Position numbers and translations under genes: made by a program. Positions 61,940 through 64,000 of a stretch of DNA of 64,000 bases are shown piece by piece. The DNA is from JADCCX01 sp031431475 (GTDB taxonomy: Bacteria > Pseudomonadota > Alphaproteobacteria > Rhizobiales > Beijerinckiaceae): assembly GCA_031431475.1 (NCBI GenBank), contig JANPDL010000025.1:124001-188000 (forward strand), read 5' to 3'. Every line of letters starts with the position of its first letter. Position 1 is the first letter of the stretch. The notes under the pieces are model-generated. The model did no database searches and had not been told where the DNA came from. It saw only the letters and a list, made by a program, of their open reading frames with translations.

Positions 61940-63028
61940 ATGTCTCAACCTGTACTGAAACTTGTGGAAGGATCTTCCGTGGACAAGACCAAGGCGCTGG
62001 ATGCAGCGCTCTCACAGATCGAGCGTGCCTTCGGCAAGGGCTCGATCATGCGGCTCGGCAAGAACGACAAGGCGGTCGAGATCGAGACGGTATCCACTGG
62101 TTCCCTCGGCCTTGATATCGCCCTGGGTGTTGGCGGCCTTCCGCGCGGCCGCGTGATCGAGATTTACGGACCGGAAAGCTCGGGCAAGACAACGCTGGCG
62201 CTGCACACCATTGCCGAAGCCCAGAAGAAGGGTGGCGTCTGCGCCTTCATCGATGCGGAACATGCACTCGATCCGATTTATGCCCGCAAGCTAGGCGTGC
62301 AGCTCGATAATCTGCTGATTTCGCAACCCGATACCGGCGAGCAGGCTCTTGAGATCTGCGACACGCTGGTGCGTTCCGGTGCGGTGGACGTGCTGGTCAT
62401 CGACTCGGTTGCAGCCCTTGTGCCGCGCGCTGAAATCGAGGGTGAAATGGGCGATGCCTTGCCCGGCTTGCAGGCACGTTTGATGAGCCAGGCTTTGCGC
62501 AAGCTCACGGGGTCCATCAGTCGCTCCAACACCATGGTTATTTTCATCAACCAGATTCGCATGAAGATCGGCGTGATGTATGGTTCGCCCGAGACCACGA
62601 CCGGTGGCAATGCGCTGAAATTCTACGCCTCCGTCCGCCTTGATATCCGCCGCATTGGCGCAATCAAGGAGCGTGAAGAGGTGGTTGGCAACACCACGCG
62701 CGTCAAGGTGGTCAAGAACAAGGTCGCGCCGCCGTTCAAGCAGGTCGAGTTCGACATCATGTATGGCGAAGGCGTCTCCAAGATGGGCGAACTCATCGAC
62801 TTGGGCGTGAAGGCCGGCATCGTCGAGAAATCCGGTGCCTGGTTCTCTTTCGACTCGACCCGCCTCGGCCAGGGCCGCGAGAATTCCAAGACCTTCCTCA
62901 AGCAGAACCCCGATATGGCGGCGAAGATCGAGCAGATGATCCGCCAGAATTCAGGCCTCATCGCCGACAAGATTCTCGAAACAGGATCGGCCGAAGACGA
63001 TGCGGATGGCGTTGAACCGATGGAATGA
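61940..63028 (+). CDS. recA: Recombinase RecA
   Basis: 362 residues. Strand-exchange ATPase and co-protease of the SOS response. Walker A GPESSGKT (residues 77-84), Walker B VLVIDSVAAL, the RecA signature ALKFYASVRLDIRRIG, and a typical acidic C-terminal tail. Strong ribosome site AAGGAG before ATG 61940. The neighbours cckA upstream and alaS downstream are in the usual order for this bacterial group. Confidence 0.98.
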   Translation: MSQPVLKLVEGSSVDKTKALDAALSQIERAFGKGSIMRLGKNDKAVEIETVSTGSLGLDIALGVGGLPRGRVIEIYGPESSGKTTLALHTIAEAQKKGGVCAFIDAEHALDPIYARKLGVQLDNLLISQPDTGEQALEICDTLVRSGAVDVLVIDSVAALVPRAEIEGEMGDALPGLQARLMSQALRKLTGSISRSNTMVIFINQIRMKIGVMYGSPETTTGGNALKFYASVRLDIRRIGAIKEREEVVGNTTRVKVVKNKVAPPFKQVEFDIMYGEGVSKMGELIDLGVKAGIVEKSGAWFSFDSTRLGQGRENSKTFLKQNPDMAAKIEQMIRQNSGLIADKILETGSAEDDADGVEPME

Positions 63029-63074
63029 TCGCGGATCAATCTGTGGACAGGGGGCGTCTGGCTCTCTAGGGATT

Positions 63075-63103
63075 GCGGGCCGGATTTCCGGCCCGTTTTC
63101 TTT
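63075..63103 (+). terminator. Rho-independent terminator after recA
   Basis: Perfect 8-bp stem CGGGCCGG/CCGGCCCG (63076-63083 with 63088-63095), loop ATTT, followed by TTTTCTTT. It lies 50 nt past the recA stop. Confidence 0.88.
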
Positions 63104-63168
63104 GGTATCATGTTGTGCCAAACCGACGGACAAGGGCATTTCTCCAGAAGGTTGCAGGCAAGCGTTCC

Positions 63169-64000
63169 ATGAGCGGCGTCAATGAAATCCGGTCCACATT
63201 TTTGAACTATTTCGGCAAAAACGATCATGAGATCGTGGCATCATCGTCGCTGGTGCCAAAAAATGATCCCACCCTGATGTTTGCGAACTCGGGTATGGTG
63301 CAGTTCAAGAACGTCTTCACGGGCGCGGAGAAGCGCCCCTATTCCCGCGCGACCACGGCCCAGAAGAGCGTGCGGGCAGGCGGCAAGCACAATGACCTCG
63401 ACAACGTGGGATACACCGCGCGCCACCACACCTTCTTCGAGATGCTCGGCAACTTCTCGTTTGGTAATTATTTCAAGGATCATGCGATTGAGCTCGCGTG
63501 GAACCTGATCACGAAGGAATATGGTCTGCCAAAGGACAAGCTTTCGGTCACGATCTACCACGACGACGAGGATGCCTTCGGTTTCTGGAAGAAGATCGCA
63601 GGCCTTCCGGACGACCGCATCATTCGCATCGCGACGTCCGATAACTTCTGGCGCATGGGCGATATTGGCCCTTGCGGTCCCTGTTCTGAAATTTTCTACG
63701 ATCATGGCCCTAAGATCTGGGGCGGCCCGCCGGGTTCACCTGATCAGGATGGCGACCGTTTCATCGAAATCTGGAACCTCGTCTTCATGCAATACGAGGA
63801 ACAGGCTGGCGGCATTCGCACGCCATTGCCACGCCCGTCCATCGACACCGGTATGGGCCTTGAGCGAATTGCGGCCGTGCTTCAGGGAACGCATGATAAT
63901 TACGAGATCGATCTGTTTCAGGCGCTGATTGGCGCGGTCCAGAGCCATGTCGGTGGTGACCCCAACGGCCCGCAGAAGGCCAGCTACCGCGTCATCGCCG
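63169..64000 (+). CDS. alaS: Alanyl-tRNA synthetase, 5' part (runs off the window)
   Basis: About 277 codons present from ATG 63169. The class II catalytic core is recognisable: MSGVNEIRSTFLNYFGKNDHEIVASSSLVPKNDPTLMFANSGMVQFKNVFTG, then GKHNDLDNVGYTARHHTFFEMLGNFSFGNYFK, GDIGPCGPCSEIFYDHGP and PLPRPSIDTGMGLERIAAVLQG. The editing and C-Ala domains lie beyond the window. It has its own promoter region after the recA terminator. Confidence 0.95.
   Translation, partial: MSGVNEIRSTFLNYFGKNDHEIVASSSLVPKNDPTLMFANSGMVQFKNVFTGAEKRPYSRATTAQKSVRAGGKHNDLDNVGYTARHHTFFEMLGNFSFGNYFKDHAIELAWNLITKEYGLPKDKLSVTIYHDDEDAFGFWKKIAGLPDDRIIRIATSDNFWRMGDIGPCGPCSEIFYDHGPKIWGGPPGSPDQDGDRFIEIWNLVFMQYEEQAGGIRTPLPRPSIDTGMGLERIAAVLQGTHDNYEIDLFQALIGAVQSHVGGDPNGPQKASYRVIA

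Noticed and set aside
1..64000. CRISPR arrays, prophage, transposons, rRNA or tRNA genes
   Set aside because: No regular spaced repeats, integrases, transposases, terminal inverted repeats or tRNA/rRNA signatures were seen on reading the window.

Overview
The window looks like chromosomal DNA from an alphaproteobacterium of the Hyphomicrobiales (Rhizobiales) type, moderately GC-rich and densely coded on both strands. The grounds are the order lpxC-bamD-recN-ligA, the order cckA-(...)-recA-alaS, a permuted two-piece tmRNA, an alphaproteobacterial SspB, the flagellar regulators FlbT/FlaF/FliX, CcdA/CcdB-, DUF1127-, DUF4169- and DUF6468-type proteins, and CtrA-like boxes. The species cannot be named from sequence alone. 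No phage, IS element, CRISPR array, rRNA or tRNA gene was seen.

Layout. 0.3-6.2 kb: envelope and DNA-repair core genes (lpxC, bamD, recN, ligA). 6.2-7.4 kb: a small accessory patch with two toxin-antitoxin pairs (ParD/ParE-like and HicA/HicB). 7.4-12.2 kb: a minus-strand operon of three genes joined by 4-nt overlaps (Xaa-Pro aminopeptidase, MFS transporter, aconitase X), which may be a proline/hydroxyproline peptide unit. 12.4-20.2 kb: a DUF1127 protein with a 35-residue partner, prmA, a thioesterase, a FAD-linked D-lactate/glycolate-type dehydrogenase and a large AsmA protein. 20.2-23.2 kb: fumC followed by a SUKH protein, a CcdA/CcdB pair, DUF4169 and a ribbon-helix-helix protein. 23.4-25.8 kb: a DUF3500 protein coupled to a cytochrome P450. 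25.8-26.8 kb: sspB directly downstream of the tmRNA gene ssrA.

26.9-55.1 kb is a large flagellar island: flaF, flbT, two flagellins, fliX, flgI-flgJ-flgN-like-flaG-like, flgFGAH, fliL-fliM-DUF6468-motE-like-TPR protein, flgB-flgC-fliE-fliQ-fliR-flhB and fliO-fliP. It is interrupted by a GNAT enzyme, dksA, an SGNH/MBOAT acylation pair, pncB and a PepSY protein. 55.2-64 kb: the hybrid kinase cckA, small membrane and secreted proteins, class III alcohol dehydrogenase, a RidA / beta-propeller / cytochrome c operon, recA and the start of alaS.

Regulatory reading. The flagellar intergenic regions contain perfect CtrA-type boxes (TTAA-N7-TTAAC), repeated TTAACCAT octamers, two sigma-54 promoters (TTGGCACG with GG-N10-GC) and four copies of a palindrome (C/G)GGC-N7-GCCG. 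Together with fliX, flbT and cckA this suggests a Caulobacter-style hierarchy, CckA-CtrA to FliX/FlbD-sigma54 to FlbT. The palindrome is the best candidate for an undescribed cis element here. The other notable points are ssrA next to its adaptor gene sspB, the AcnX operon, and a recA promoter carrying three GAAC half-sites at 21-bp spacing instead of the usual 11-bp arrangement.
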